Origin: Bacteroidales bacterium
Lineage (GTDB): Bacteria > Bacteroidota > Bacteroidia > Bacteroidales > VadinHA17
Reading direction: 5' to 3'
Assembly (NCBI GenBank): GCA_016709865.1
Contig: JADJLX010000005.1
Span: 620,001-684,000 of the forward strand
Length of the DNA: 64,000 nucleotides
Below, one piece after another: positions 7,772-17,175 of this stretch (position 1 is the stretch's first letter; every line of letters begins with the position of its first letter). The position numbers and the translations under genes were made by a program. Under the pieces are notes generated by a model, which did not search any database, was not told the DNA's origin, and worked only from the letters and a program-made list of their open reading frames with translations.

Positions 7772-8608
7772 ATGTTTGATTTTCAGTCAAATGATTCAGG
7801 TGAAACAGATAATTCAGAAATGAATTACAATAAGAAGAAAGAAGTCATGAATCCGGTAAAAAACAGTATAGCTGATTGTCCATTAGTTCTATCTGGAATG
7901 TCACATGAGATGCGGACTCACATGAATGCGATTGTAGCCTTCTCATTTCTTTTAAAAGAGAATTGCATTCATACTTCAGAAAGCAACGAGTACAGCAGCC
8001 AGGTGTTGAATTCTTGCGAGCAGTTAATAGGACTCTTTGACAGCTTTCTTGATACTGCATTATTAAATACCGGTAAACCGGTTAATGACGCCCGGTTGTG
8101 TAAGACAGATAATTTATTGGATGATCTTCTGCAAGAGTTCAGGGAGAGTATTAAGAAACAGGATGCAAGGAATATTGAACTGATAACTGACAGCTATTTT
8201 TCAGATTCTGCAGAAGTTTACTTGGATAAGAACAAGCTTTTCAGAGTGCTTCGCTGCCTCTTTCAGGTGTCATTAAAAACCACAAACACAGGTTATATAA
8301 AAATAGGGTATCAATCTGGTAATGAGAAGATCAATTTCTATATTCTTGATTCCGGCCAGGGTTATTTCAAATGCAAAGAATTTCTTCATACAGAGGATCT
8401 GAATGAATCGCTGTTAATTCATAACGATGTTCCTTCAGCGATCAATATAACCCTGGCCAAGAAGCTTATTCAAATATTGGGGGGAACTATCCGGATAGAG
8501 AGTAATGGACTTTCCGGTTCAGGAATTTACATATCAATTCCTGTAAAAAAGCCAGCGAACCCCGATATTCCAATTAATAAATATGTTAATACCATGATCT
8601 CAATCTGA
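7772..8608 (+). CDS. Soluble histidine-kinase-like protein with degenerate ATPase domain
   Basis: A 278-residue protein started at the ATG at 7772; a GTG two codons upstream is the alternative. An H-box is recognisable as MSHEMRTHMNAI with the phospho-acceptor His at about residue 45, but the usual Pro after Arg-Thr is His. The HATPase-like part shows LDSGQG (G1-like) and GLSGSGIYISIPV (G2-like). The N-box reads LRCLFQVSLKTT, in which the Mg-coordinating Asn is missing. There is no sensor domain, no membrane segment and no receiver domain. It may bind a partner rather than phosphorylate one. It is in line with the anti-sigma-like gene 22 bases upstream, so probably the same transcript. Confidence 0.7.
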   Translation: MFDFQSNDSGETDNSEMNYNKKKEVMNPVKNSIADCPLVLSGMSHEMRTHMNAIVAFSFLLKENCIHTSESNEYSSQVLNSCEQLIGLFDSFLDTALLNTGKPVNDARLCKTDNLLDDLLQEFRESIKKQDARNIELITDSYFSDSAEVYLDKNKLFRVLRCLFQVSLKTTNTGYIKIGYQSGNEKINFYILDSGQGYFKCKEFLHTEDLNESLLIHNDVPSAINITLAKKLIQILGGTIRIESNGLSGSGIYISIPVKKPANPDIPINKYVNTMISI

Positions 8609-8684
8609 AAGGATATGGATTAAATCAGATGTCTGCATCAATCAATGTGATCAAATGGCTGTTCTGGTTTCAGGCAGCCATTTT

Positions 8685-10619
8685 TCATTTTTTTACCTCT
8701 AAAATTCTGGCTTCTGTTCTCCTGTTCAGTTTCCTTCCTTCGGAAGTCACATTATCTCCTAATGGCATGCTGTTTCCGTATCCCTTATACTTTAGACTGG
8801 CGGACGGAATACCCTTACTTATAAGATAATCTACTACAGAAAGAGCTCTTTTTTCCGACAGGGTCAGATTATACTCATTGGTACCGGTTGAATCTGTAAA
8901 GCCTCCGATTTCTATTACTATATTCTTGTTTTCGGAGATAAGGTTCACCAGATTGTCTAATTCTGATAATGATTCTTTTTTCAATTGCCATGAATCAACC
9001 TCATAAAAGACATTGGCAAGTTGCATCTTTTCACCTGCCTTAAGAGGACTAAGAACAATCTTCTTTATGAATGGTTCTGCAACACTATGTTCTCCTTCAA
9101 ACATAAAATTCTCCGAATAGAATAGATACCCGCGTTTAATTATATTGATACCATAATTATATCCTGAGGGGAGACAGACCAGAAAACTGCCCATTCCATC
9201 TGTTGAATTTTTTATAATTTTTTGATTGGTAGAAAGATTAATCAATTCATAATCAGCTTTTAACATTTTCCCGGTCTCTTTGTCGTAGACCTTTCCTTTA
9301 AGGTAAGAAACAGGATTTGGTCTGGCTGACTCGTATAAATTGAAGCTGAATATGTCTTTTCCCTGAGACTTGTTTCTGGTAGATGAGAAATAGGCTTTTT
9401 TCCCGTTTGATTCAATTACAAGTCCCATCTCATCACTAAAAGTATTTATAGGGTAACCCAGATTTTGTGGCTCAGTCCATGTACTATCGTCATTCATTCT
9501 GGTCAGGTAAACATCAAATCCACCCATGCCAGGGCGCCCGTCAGATGCAAAGTATAATGTTCTTCCGTCAAAATGAATAAATGGTGACATCTCATCCCCT
9601 GCTGTATTAATGCCATCCCCGAGGTTTACCGGTTCGGTCCATTCATTTTTTTCATTCAGACGTGAATACCAGAGGTCTTTTCCCCCGATTCCGCCCTGAC
9701 GGCTGCTTGCAAAAAAGAGAGTTCTTCCATCTGCACTGATTGATGGTTGTGATTCCCATCCCGGAGTATTAACCGGCGACCTAAGGTTTGCAGGTTCAGT
9801 CCATTTTCCATCATTATTTGATGAGAAATAGATATCGCAGCTGCCCATCCCTCCTCTTCTGTCGCATGATGTGAAATACATATAATTGCCATCTGATGAA
9901 AGAGATTGAGCTCCTTCATTCTGTAAGGTATTTAAAGGAGGTCCTGCATTAAAAGACTTATTCCAGATTGTGTCTGAATATATACTTATATAGAAGTCTT
10001 CCTGAAGAAATACCGAGTTTGATGGATAGTCGCCGGGATTATCCTGTCGTGTGAAAACCAGTTTGGACCCATCAGCAGAAATTGATGGCCAGTATTCATC
10101 CTCTTTAGTATTGATACCGCTTCCAACATTAACCGGATTGAAAGGGATTGGATTTTTGACAGCCTTTACAGCAAATTCACAATCTTTGAGACTTTTTGCA
10201 GCTACCAGTGTGTTTTTTGCTGACATTCCCGCCTGAGCAAGATATACCTTATAATGTATCAGAGCATTTGCATAATCTCCTGATTTCATCTCAGCCTCTG
10301 CAAGTGTAAAAAATACCGGTTTAAAAAATAGTGAATCAATTTTTACAGCTTTGCGGTAATTGATTATCGCCTCACCGTACTTTTTTTGTTTAGCCATAAG
10401 ATCTCCAAGCATGATATAGGCCTCATAGAAGTTTTTATCCTGAGAAATTGCCTCCCTGAAATTGGCCTCAGCATGTTTGAAATCAAGGAAATCATATGCA
10501 GCCAGGCCATCATTATAAAACCTCATTGCCCTGTTTGAAGAAGTATGGAAATTCTGAGAGTGTCCGTTTAATGAGAAAACGGAAAAAGCAAGTATTATCA
10601 ATGTTTTAAGCTTCACCAT
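8685..10619 (-). CDS. TPR / PD40 beta-propeller / OmpA outer-membrane protein (PorE-like)
   Basis: A 644-residue protein starting at the ATG at 10619 (MVKLKTLIILAFSVFSLNGHSQ, a signal peptide). The frame is open further upstream but that part lies inside queE. Order of domains: TPRs (about residues 30-150), PD40/WD40-like propeller blades with repeated SxDGxxLxF motifs (about 160-420), a carboxypeptidase-regulatory-like fold (about 430-520), and an OmpA C-terminal peptidoglycan-binding domain containing GGFTDSTGTNEYN and LSEKRALSVVDYL. This order is that of PorE, a type IX secretion accessory protein that ties the machine to peptidoglycan. Bacteroidota carry many paralogues, so true PorE function is not certain. 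It is 7 bases downstream of queE. Confidence 0.85.
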   Translation of the reverse strand: MVKLKTLIILAFSVFSLNGHSQNFHTSSNRAMRFYNDGLAAYDFLDFKHAEANFREAISQDKNFYEAYIMLGDLMAKQKKYGEAIINYRKAVKIDSLFFKPVFFTLAEAEMKSGDYANALIHYKVYLAQAGMSAKNTLVAAKSLKDCEFAVKAVKNPIPFNPVNVGSGINTKEDEYWPSISADGSKLVFTRQDNPGDYPSNSVFLQEDFYISIYSDTIWNKSFNAGPPLNTLQNEGAQSLSSDGNYMYFTSCDRRGGMGSCDIYFSSNNDGKWTEPANLRSPVNTPGWESQPSISADGRTLFFASSRQGGIGGKDLWYSRLNEKNEWTEPVNLGDGINTAGDEMSPFIHFDGRTLYFASDGRPGMGGFDVYLTRMNDDSTWTEPQNLGYPINTFSDEMGLVIESNGKKAYFSSTRNKSQGKDIFSFNLYESARPNPVSYLKGKVYDKETGKMLKADYELINLSTNQKIIKNSTDGMGSFLVCLPSGYNYGINIIKRGYLFYSENFMFEGEHSVAEPFIKKIVLSPLKAGEKMQLANVFYEVDSWQLKKESLSELDNLVNLISENKNIVIEIGGFTDSTGTNEYNLTLSEKRALSVVDYLISKGIPSASLKYKGYGNSMPLGDNVTSEGRKLNRRTEARILEVKK

Positions 10620-10626
10620 ATTAATG

Positions 10627-11238
10627 CTATGGAATATGCATATACTTATGAGCCTGAAGAGAGATTCTCCAGTGAGGATATTGCTTGATATATGATACAA
10701 TTTCAGGCGTAATATCTTTAAACCTGCTCCACTCCGGCTGCAGAAATAGCCTGCAATCGACATTAACCATTTTACGATATTTTTCAGCCCAATCAAAATC
10801 ATCTGAATTCTGAATTATAACTTTCAGCTCATCAGCAACACCACATATTTCATCAACAGGCGGCATATTCCTTTTAGGTGATAAACAGATCCAGTCCCAT
10901 TTGCCACTCAACTTATAGGCGCCCGAGGTTTCAATAAAAGTCTTTATATTATTCTTCTTTAATCCATTGCACAGATAATCAAGATCCCACATCAGTGGCT
11001 CTCCTCCGGTAACTACTACAGAATTTGTGCCAGACTTCAACACTCTTTCAATTATTTCGTCAGCGTTTACCATCGGGTGAATATTGGGGTTCCATGAAAA
11101 CCTTGAATCGCACCAGCTGCAACCTACATCGCAGCCTCCAATACGGATAAAATATGCTGCCTTGCCGGTATGATAGCCTTCACCCTGCAGGGAGAAAAAT
11201 TCCTCTACCAGTGGAAGATATGAAGTTTCAGTTTGCAT
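10627..11238 (-). CDS. queE: 7-carboxy-7-deazaguanine synthase (radical SAM)
   Basis: A 203-residue protein. The radical-SAM cysteines are Cys36, Cys40 and Cys43 in CDVGCSWC (CX3CX2C). N-terminal EEFFSLQGEGYHTGKAAYFIRIGGC and VVTGGEPLM (GGE motif) are diagnostic of QueE. The enzyme converts 6-carboxy-tetrahydropterin to 7-carboxy-7-deazaguanine in queuosine precursor synthesis. No queC, queD or queF is in this window. Flanked closely by the PorE-like gene (downstream) and the 5'-nucleotidase gene (15 bases upstream), all on the minus strand. Confidence 0.93.
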   Translation of the reverse strand: MQTETSYLPLVEEFFSLQGEGYHTGKAAYFIRIGGCDVGCSWCDSRFSWNPNIHPMVNADEIIERVLKSGTNSVVVTGGEPLMWDLDYLCNGLKKNNIKTFIETSGAYKLSGKWDWICLSPKRNMPPVDEICGVADELKVIIQNSDDFDWAEKYRKMVNVDCRLFLQPEWSRFKDITPEIVSYIKQYPHWRISLQAHKYMHIP

Positions 11239-11253
11239 CTTTCCGGATTTTAT

Positions 11254-13023
11254 TTAGTTTTCTCCAAAAAGCAGTTTATATTCCTTTTTACCGGCTGTTG
11301 AGACCCATTTTTCCGGAATGAACTTCCAGTTATTTATTGGAATCGGATTAACTGTTTTCTTTTCTTCAATGGATTTTAAAAAGTAATATCTTAAATCCCT
11401 GTCAGTTGATGTCAGAATCCTTGATCTTAATTCATTTTTATCAATACCTGCCCCTTCTGTAAAATGTCCTCCTCCACCATTACCCCGGTATGAGTTAACG
11501 GCAACTTTATATGTTTTATTTTTCTCAAAAGGCTTTCCGTTTGTAAATCCGGCAATAGTGATCCGTGAACCCTCCGGTTTACTGACATCAAGTGTATAAT
11601 CGATACCTGAACCAGAATCAAAATTATAAGATTGATTTCTGAACCATGCTTTTCCATTTGTAAGAAGCAGTTTTCCATCTTTATCTGTGCGAAGTTTAAG
11701 TAACAAATCACCGGAGCTTCGCATTGTATTAACCCATTCGGAATATGAGTATTCAAGGTATTTCTGAATTTCTTCACCGGAAAGAGACATGGTATACAGA
11801 AAGTTCTCAAACCGGTATAGTTTAAACATATCACTAACTGTTATTGGCCCTTTCGAAATGCTTACATCAAACGAAAGTGGAGCAGCAAATGATAAATCCG
11901 CACCTGTTATTTCCATCTGAACAGAATGAATCATATCCACAAATGCAGATGGACCAAAATATGCATCCCTGGAAGTTATTGTTGAAGAGGAGTTTCCAAT
12001 TACCCTGTTAACATATTCATCTACTGTTTTATGCTGTGGAGTGAATTTCTCAATAAATTCAGGATCAGGCTTATATTCGGCAACTTTGATTATCTGTCCC
12101 GTAATTTTCCTGATCTTTTTTCCTTTTATCTTCTTCGATGAAATGACTATATCAGCCTGTGCAATATTCTCTGATTTGCTGCCACCGTTCAATATAAGAA
12201 TTGTATCTCCGGCAGCGTTGAGAAATTTTTCATTTGCAAGTCTGTGATCATGACCATTAAAAATAATATCGAAACCAGGCACATTGTAAGCAACTGCTGC
12301 TGAGCCATTTTCAGTTAAGGGACTGATTGTTTTATACTCCTCACGTGAGCCATCCCAACCTGAATGGAAAAGCCCAATTACAAGATCAGGTTTTTCATTT
12401 TGCATTATTGGCATCCACTTTTTAGCAGTTTCTACCATATCCCTGAATTCAATTCCTTTATATAATTCCTCCGGCAGCCAGGTTGGGATTGCGGGAGTAA
12501 CCATTCCGAATACTGCTATTTTTATGCCGTTTCTGATTATAATATGATATGGTTTGAAATAGGGCTCGCCTGTTTTTATATCTACCGCATTTGCTGCAAG
12601 CAGAGGGAAATTATATTCTCTTACAAGTCTGTCATAAACAGCATGACCTGCCTCTACATCATGATTACCAACAGTACCTGCATCATAGCCCATATAATTC
12701 ATAACTTCTGCTCCGATATGAGGTGAGATAGTATCAATGAAGTTATAATAGTAAATAGTTGGCTGGCCCTGAAGGTTATCTCCATTATCAAGCAGAATAG
12801 TAATATCCTTTTCTGCCCTAACCTGTTTAAGATAGGTGTATGTTGAAGCAAGTGAGACATCAATCTTCTCCTTTTCGATAAAATCGTATGGAAGAATTAC
12901 ACCATGAAGATCTGTTGTTTCAAGTATGCTAATGCTTTTAGTGCCGGAACAGGAAACCAGAATAATTATTAAGAGCAATTGTGCTGTAAAAAATCCGGCT
13001 TTCTTAAATTTAAATATTTTCAT
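11254..13023 (-). CDS. Bifunctional metallophosphatase / 5'-nucleotidase lipoprotein
   Basis: A 589-residue protein. The N-terminus ends in ILVSC, a lipobox, so it is predicted to be an outer-membrane or periplasmic lipoprotein. The metallophosphoesterase domain shows ETTDLHG, DNGDNLQG, GTVGNHD and FNGHDHRL metal-binding motifs. The C-terminal 5_nucleotid_C domain covers about residues 340-540, with NSYRGNGGGGHF near the substrate-binding end. It probably hydrolyses extracellular nucleotides or 2',3'-cyclic nucleotides for salvage. It is followed by queE and preceded 14 bases upstream by the S9 peptidase, suggesting one transcript. Confidence 0.92.
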   Translation of the reverse strand: MKIFKFKKAGFFTAQLLLIIILVSCSGTKSISILETTDLHGVILPYDFIEKEKIDVSLASTYTYLKQVRAEKDITILLDNGDNLQGQPTIYYYNFIDTISPHIGAEVMNYMGYDAGTVGNHDVEAGHAVYDRLVREYNFPLLAANAVDIKTGEPYFKPYHIIIRNGIKIAVFGMVTPAIPTWLPEELYKGIEFRDMVETAKKWMPIMQNEKPDLVIGLFHSGWDGSREEYKTISPLTENGSAAVAYNVPGFDIIFNGHDHRLANEKFLNAAGDTILILNGGSKSENIAQADIVISSKKIKGKKIRKITGQIIKVAEYKPDPEFIEKFTPQHKTVDEYVNRVIGNSSSTITSRDAYFGPSAFVDMIHSVQMEITGADLSFAAPLSFDVSISKGPITVSDMFKLYRFENFLYTMSLSGEEIQKYLEYSYSEWVNTMRSSGDLLLKLRTDKDGKLLLTNGKAWFRNQSYNFDSGSGIDYTLDVSKPEGSRITIAGFTNGKPFEKNKTYKVAVNSYRGNGGGGHFTEGAGIDKNELRSRILTSTDRDLRYYFLKSIEEKKTVNPIPINNWKFIPEKWVSTAGKKEYKLLFGEN

Positions 13024-13037
13024 TTTAGAAGATTGTA

Positions 13038-15863
13038 TTAGTCATTAACAAGCTCATAGCCATTTATTTTTCCCTTTTCTGTCTGAGAGATTCCATTTTT
13101 CATCCAGTATGGCATTGGGGCACCCTTCAGATAATGATCAAAAAACTGCATCTTTCTTATTGAGATATCTTTTCTGTTGGGTCTTTTTACAAGATTATGA
13201 GCTTCATCATTATAGGTAAGCATCCATGCCGGTTTATCGAGCCTTCTCAAAGCTGTTATGAATTCTATTCCCTGATACCATGGTACCGCTCCATCAGCAT
13301 CATTATGCATTAGAAGAAGCGGAGTATTGATCTTGGGAACAAAAAATATTGGTGAATTCTCGATGTATTGAACCGGTTTTTCCCATAGAGTTCCTCCTAT
13401 TCTGCTCTGGGTGTGCTCATACTGAAACATTCTGCTCATTCCTGATTCCCATCGTATACCTCCATATGCGCTTGTCATATTAACAACAGCTGCACCGGCA
13501 TAAGCACATGCAAAAAGATCAGTTTGTGTCACCAGCCATGCAATCTGATAACCGCCCCAACTCTGTCCATCAAGCCCGAGTTTATCTTTATCTATAAAAT
13601 TGTAACGGTCAAGCAAGGCATATGTGCCACTTACAACAGCATTGTAACAGCTCTGTCCGGGATAACCGGTTTTATAAATAATATCCGGAACAAAAACCAG
13701 GTATTCGTTACTTATTGCAGTTGGAATATTTATTCGTGAAGCACTGGGTACAGGAGCAATATATGTATATAACTCATCTGAACTCCTTTCATAGAAATAT
13801 ACTATCATAGGATACTTCTTTGAAGGATCGAAGTTCTCAGGCTTATAAAGTATTCCCTGTAATTTCTCCCGGTCAAATGACATCCATTCAATCAGTTCAG
13901 ATGTACCCCAGGTAAAGTTTGATTGCTGGGGATTGGTTACAGATATCTTTTTGGGATTCTCAAATTTCAGATTGGTCAGATAGAGATCAGGTGATTCTTT
14001 AAATGTTCCTTTTTGCAAGATAATAAGATCAGACTTTTTTGCTTTAGAGAATCCTGAGGGGAAAGATGCTTTTTCCATAAGCATAGAATGCGGATCACCG
14101 GGTTTTCCCTGTTTAAGAGAATAGAACCCGCTCTCTTTGCTTTCATAATTAAAAGCAGAAAGATAAATCAGTTCTTTCCTGTTAATAAAATCATCATCCT
14201 GATCAAGCTTAACATATCTTAACCTGATATTATTTTTTCTGCCGAAATTATTGGTAATATTCACTGGTGCTTCACTTCCTGAAAGATCAACAGACCAGAT
14301 ATCAAAACGGTCATAAATAAAAACATGTTTTTCATCATCTAAGTATCCGGCAATGCCATGGGGCGATGGATCATCGGGCATATCATTTAGCTCATCACTG
14401 AGAGGCACTTTTATTGAAGAGGTGATATTCTTTTTAACACCATCAGGCAAAGCCATAGCGATCCAGCCTTTCTCAGAATTATCCCAGTATAACAGGTATT
14501 TACACGATGGGGACATTGTAGCTCTTGAACTGCATTTTTCAAGTATTTTTGTCTTAATTCCTGTGCTCACATTGATTAAATAATAGTCTGAGAAAGAACC
14601 TCCGTCCCATGAGGAAGATCTGCGGTATTTAAGATCAGATGAACCCAGTGCCAGTACGTTATTTCCTTTTTGATATGTTCTGACATTTGGAATTACAGTA
14701 TCGCCAAGCTGAAACATTTTACCAGTGTTTAAATGATAAACAGCCATAAATGTACGTTTGTTCTCCTCTTCAAGCTGCTTTTTCTGCATTGGCTGAAGAA
14801 TATCATCCTCCCATGACCAGATGTCGAGTTTGAATTTTTCATCTTCAAGAAGAGTATCTTCGGGCTGTTTCACCGGTTTTCTTGCGGTACCTAAAAAAAG
14901 TCTTGTTCCATCGTCTGAGAAGGAAATGTTCCCGTTTTCACCCGGAGCCCAATTATGAGGCAAGGCGCTGTTTGACTGATCAATGATTTTTGATGCTTTT
15001 GAGAAATTGCGGGATAGCCACAGGTCGTAGATTTTTATTTTTGCTGTATCAGAAGAATACATAAATGATACAGAAACTCCTGTCCGGTCAGAAGTGAGCT
15101 TTTTCAAGCTTCCTCTGGCTTCGAAAACCAATACTGGTACCTCTTTTTGAGTATCAAATACATTAAGTTTAAGGTTTTCAATTTTTGTTGTATCAGGAAT
15201 ACTCTGCAGAAAACTGATTGATTTTCCATCTTTAGCCAATACATAATCAGTCACATCCGGGTACCTGTACTCCTTCTTTAAAACGGGATTGTAAATCACA
15301 AGTTCAGAACCCTTTGGTTCCGCAGTTTTTGGCTTTTTCCCGGCAGGCAATGCGGTTTTAGCAGTATCTGCAGCTGTTTTTGTGCTTTTATTGTCAGAAG
15401 GCTTTTTTTCAAGAAGGTATGCCATCCAGTATGAATTCTTTTCAGCTACAGAAAATGATTTGACTTTCGGAATACTTATAATCTCATCATTTGATAATAA
15501 TCTGATCTCAAGATTATTCTTAGGCATTTTATCGTCTTTGAGCTTTTTCTTTTTTGCCTGACGTGTTTCATCATATGAGGGTATAATCTGATAAACCAGA
15601 AACTTTGTGTCTGGTGAAAACACTGCTTTACCACCCCTGGCAATTGAATCGAGCCTCGATGTTAATACATTATAAACATAAAGCCATCCATCACCCTGCT
15701 GAGGATTTATTGTATATGTTATCCATTTCCCATCCTCAGAAATTATCTGAGAACTGAGGCTTTTCCATCCATCATAAGCATTGTTGTCTATTGGGATTTT
15801 CTGAGAAAAAAGTTGAGTGAAGGATAATACAGATATAAGTACAAGTAAAAAATATTTTTTCAT
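13038..15863 (-). CDS. Secreted S9-family (prolyl oligopeptidase-type) peptidase
   Basis: A 941-residue protein with a clear signal peptide (MKKYFLLVLISVLSFTQLFSQ). A long N-terminal beta-propeller region is followed by an alpha/beta hydrolase. The nucleophile is Ser in LGLDGQSWGGYQ (GxSxGG), the Asp lies in LLMHNDADGAVPW and the His in YNDEAHNL. Residues about 145-180 carry a Lys/Ala-rich low-complexity insertion. Such large S9 enzymes in Bacteroidota are periplasmic peptidases for peptide nutrition. It is the first gene of the minus-strand run 15863 to 8685. Confidence 0.93.
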   Translation of the reverse strand: MKKYFLLVLISVLSFTQLFSQKIPIDNNAYDGWKSLSSQIISEDGKWITYTINPQQGDGWLYVYNVLTSRLDSIARGGKAVFSPDTKFLVYQIIPSYDETRQAKKKKLKDDKMPKNNLEIRLLSNDEIISIPKVKSFSVAEKNSYWMAYLLEKKPSDNKSTKTAADTAKTALPAGKKPKTAEPKGSELVIYNPVLKKEYRYPDVTDYVLAKDGKSISFLQSIPDTTKIENLKLNVFDTQKEVPVLVFEARGSLKKLTSDRTGVSVSFMYSSDTAKIKIYDLWLSRNFSKASKIIDQSNSALPHNWAPGENGNISFSDDGTRLFLGTARKPVKQPEDTLLEDEKFKLDIWSWEDDILQPMQKKQLEEENKRTFMAVYHLNTGKMFQLGDTVIPNVRTYQKGNNVLALGSSDLKYRRSSSWDGGSFSDYYLINVSTGIKTKILEKCSSRATMSPSCKYLLYWDNSEKGWIAMALPDGVKKNITSSIKVPLSDELNDMPDDPSPHGIAGYLDDEKHVFIYDRFDIWSVDLSGSEAPVNITNNFGRKNNIRLRYVKLDQDDDFINRKELIYLSAFNYESKESGFYSLKQGKPGDPHSMLMEKASFPSGFSKAKKSDLIILQKGTFKESPDLYLTNLKFENPKKISVTNPQQSNFTWGTSELIEWMSFDREKLQGILYKPENFDPSKKYPMIVYFYERSSDELYTYIAPVPSASRINIPTAISNEYLVFVPDIIYKTGYPGQSCYNAVVSGTYALLDRYNFIDKDKLGLDGQSWGGYQIAWLVTQTDLFACAYAGAAVVNMTSAYGGIRWESGMSRMFQYEHTQSRIGGTLWEKPVQYIENSPIFFVPKINTPLLLMHNDADGAVPWYQGIEFITALRRLDKPAWMLTYNDEAHNLVKRPNRKDISIRKMQFFDHYLKGAPMPYWMKNGISQTEKGKINGYELVND

Positions 15864-15958
15864 ATTAAGTCATTATTATTAATTGTTCAAACTTATGAAA
15901 GATTAATGATTTTCTCATAATACGTGGTATGTTATAGATCAGATATTATTGTTAATTA

Positions 15959-15966
15959 TATATTTG
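15959..15966 (+). promoter_or_regulatory. TATATTTG -7 element before the NamZ-like gene
   Basis: A perfect TAnnTTTG match 17 bases before the ATG at 15984. It overlaps the dyad TATTTGT-TC-ACAAATA (15961-15976), a possible operator. No clear -33 element. Confidence 0.35.
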
Positions 15967-15983
15967 TTCACAAATAATATATT

Positions 15984-17159
15984 ATGGTAATTACTGGTCT
16001 GGAGTCAATTCTGAAATCATTTCCGCCTGCTTTAAAGGGTAAAAGAATTGGTGTTTTATGTCATGCACCAAGTATAACAACTGATTTTATTCATATTGCT
16101 GAACATTTCTTCAGGCGGGATGACTGCAGGTTAACCGCACTATTCGGTCCTCAGCATGGAATACATGGTCAGACACAGGATAATATGATAGAATGGCAAA
16201 GTCATAATCATCCTGTTTATAATGTTCCTCTTTATAGTTTATATGGAGAGCATCGAAAACCAACAAAGGAAATGTTGAGTAAGATTGATGCCCTTATTAT
16301 TGATTTGCAGGATGTCGGAGCGCGCCTTTACACCTACATCTGGACCGTTAAACTATGTATTGAAGCATGCACAGAGGCTTCAGTTCCCATAGTGCTTCTT
16401 GACAGGCCCAATCCTATCGGCCGGCTTCCTTTTGATGGTCCAGTACTTAAAAAGGAATTTTTTACTTTTGTTGGCGGGGCATCGATCCCTTTATGTCACA
16501 GGATGACAATGGGCGAAATGGCACTATGGATTAAGGAAAAGTACTACCCTTCCTGCGATCTGAATATTTTTTGGATGACGAACTGGAAAAGATCAATGAT
16601 GTATCACGAAACAGGCCTTCCGTGGGTGTTTCCATCTCCAAATATGCCAACAGAGAATACTGCTATTGTATATCCGGGTACAGTACTCATAGAAGCACTT
16701 AACCTTTCAGAGGCAAGAGGAACAACAATACCTTTTGAACTTTTTGGAGCACCATTCATTGATTCAGTAAAACTCAAAAAGAACCTTGACAATCGTAAAA
16801 TAAAGGGATGTGCATTCAGGATACACGATTTCATTCCAACTTTCCACAAGTTTAAAGGCGAGAACTGTTACGGATTACAGGTTCACGTTACAGACCTGAA
16901 TACATTCAGACCAGTTGGTACTGCCCTTGAAATTTTCGATGCTATAATTGAAACATCACCGTCAGATTCGCTTAAATTCAATTCACCTCCTTATGAATAT
17001 GAACATAATCTAATGCCCTTTGATATTTTAGCTGGAGATTCAGGCATGAGAGAAACACTGATAAACAGGAGAAGTATCAGGTCAGAACAGGAAAGATGGG
17101 CATCGGAAATTGAAAATTTCAGGAAAGAGTTTTCGGTATTATCAGCTTATGAAGAATAG
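15984..17159 (+). CDS. NamZ-like (DUF1343) exo-beta-N-acetylmuramidase family protein
   Basis: A 391-residue protein matching DUF1343. Visible family features are GKRIGVLCHAPSITTD, ALFGPQHGIHGQTQDN, DLQDVGARLYTYIWT, VLLDRPNPIGR, GLPWVFPSPNMPT and SEARGTTIPFELFGAPF. Characterised members (NamZ) remove terminal MurNAc from peptidoglycan fragments. The usual size is about 390-420 residues. There is no signal peptide at the chosen ATG, so cell-wall recycling in the cytosol is more likely than secretion. It is transcribed divergently from the S9 peptidase. Confidence 0.88.
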   Translation: MVITGLESILKSFPPALKGKRIGVLCHAPSITTDFIHIAEHFFRRDDCRLTALFGPQHGIHGQTQDNMIEWQSHNHPVYNVPLYSLYGEHRKPTKEMLSKIDALIIDLQDVGARLYTYIWTVKLCIEACTEASVPIVLLDRPNPIGRLPFDGPVLKKEFFTFVGGASIPLCHRMTMGEMALWIKEKYYPSCDLNIFWMTNWKRSMMYHETGLPWVFPSPNMPTENTAIVYPGTVLIEALNLSEARGTTIPFELFGAPFIDSVKLKKNLDNRKIKGCAFRIHDFIPTFHKFKGENCYGLQVHVTDLNTFRPVGTALEIFDAIIETSPSDSLKFNSPPYEYEHNLMPFDILAGDSGMRETLINRRSIRSEQERWASEIENFRKEFSVLSAYEE

Positions 17160-17175
17160 CAGTTCGAAACGAAAC

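Noticed and set aside
10620..10802. N-terminal extension of the PorE-like protein into queE
   Set aside because: It is an opposite-frame read of queE on the same strand; a normal signal peptide begins at 10619.
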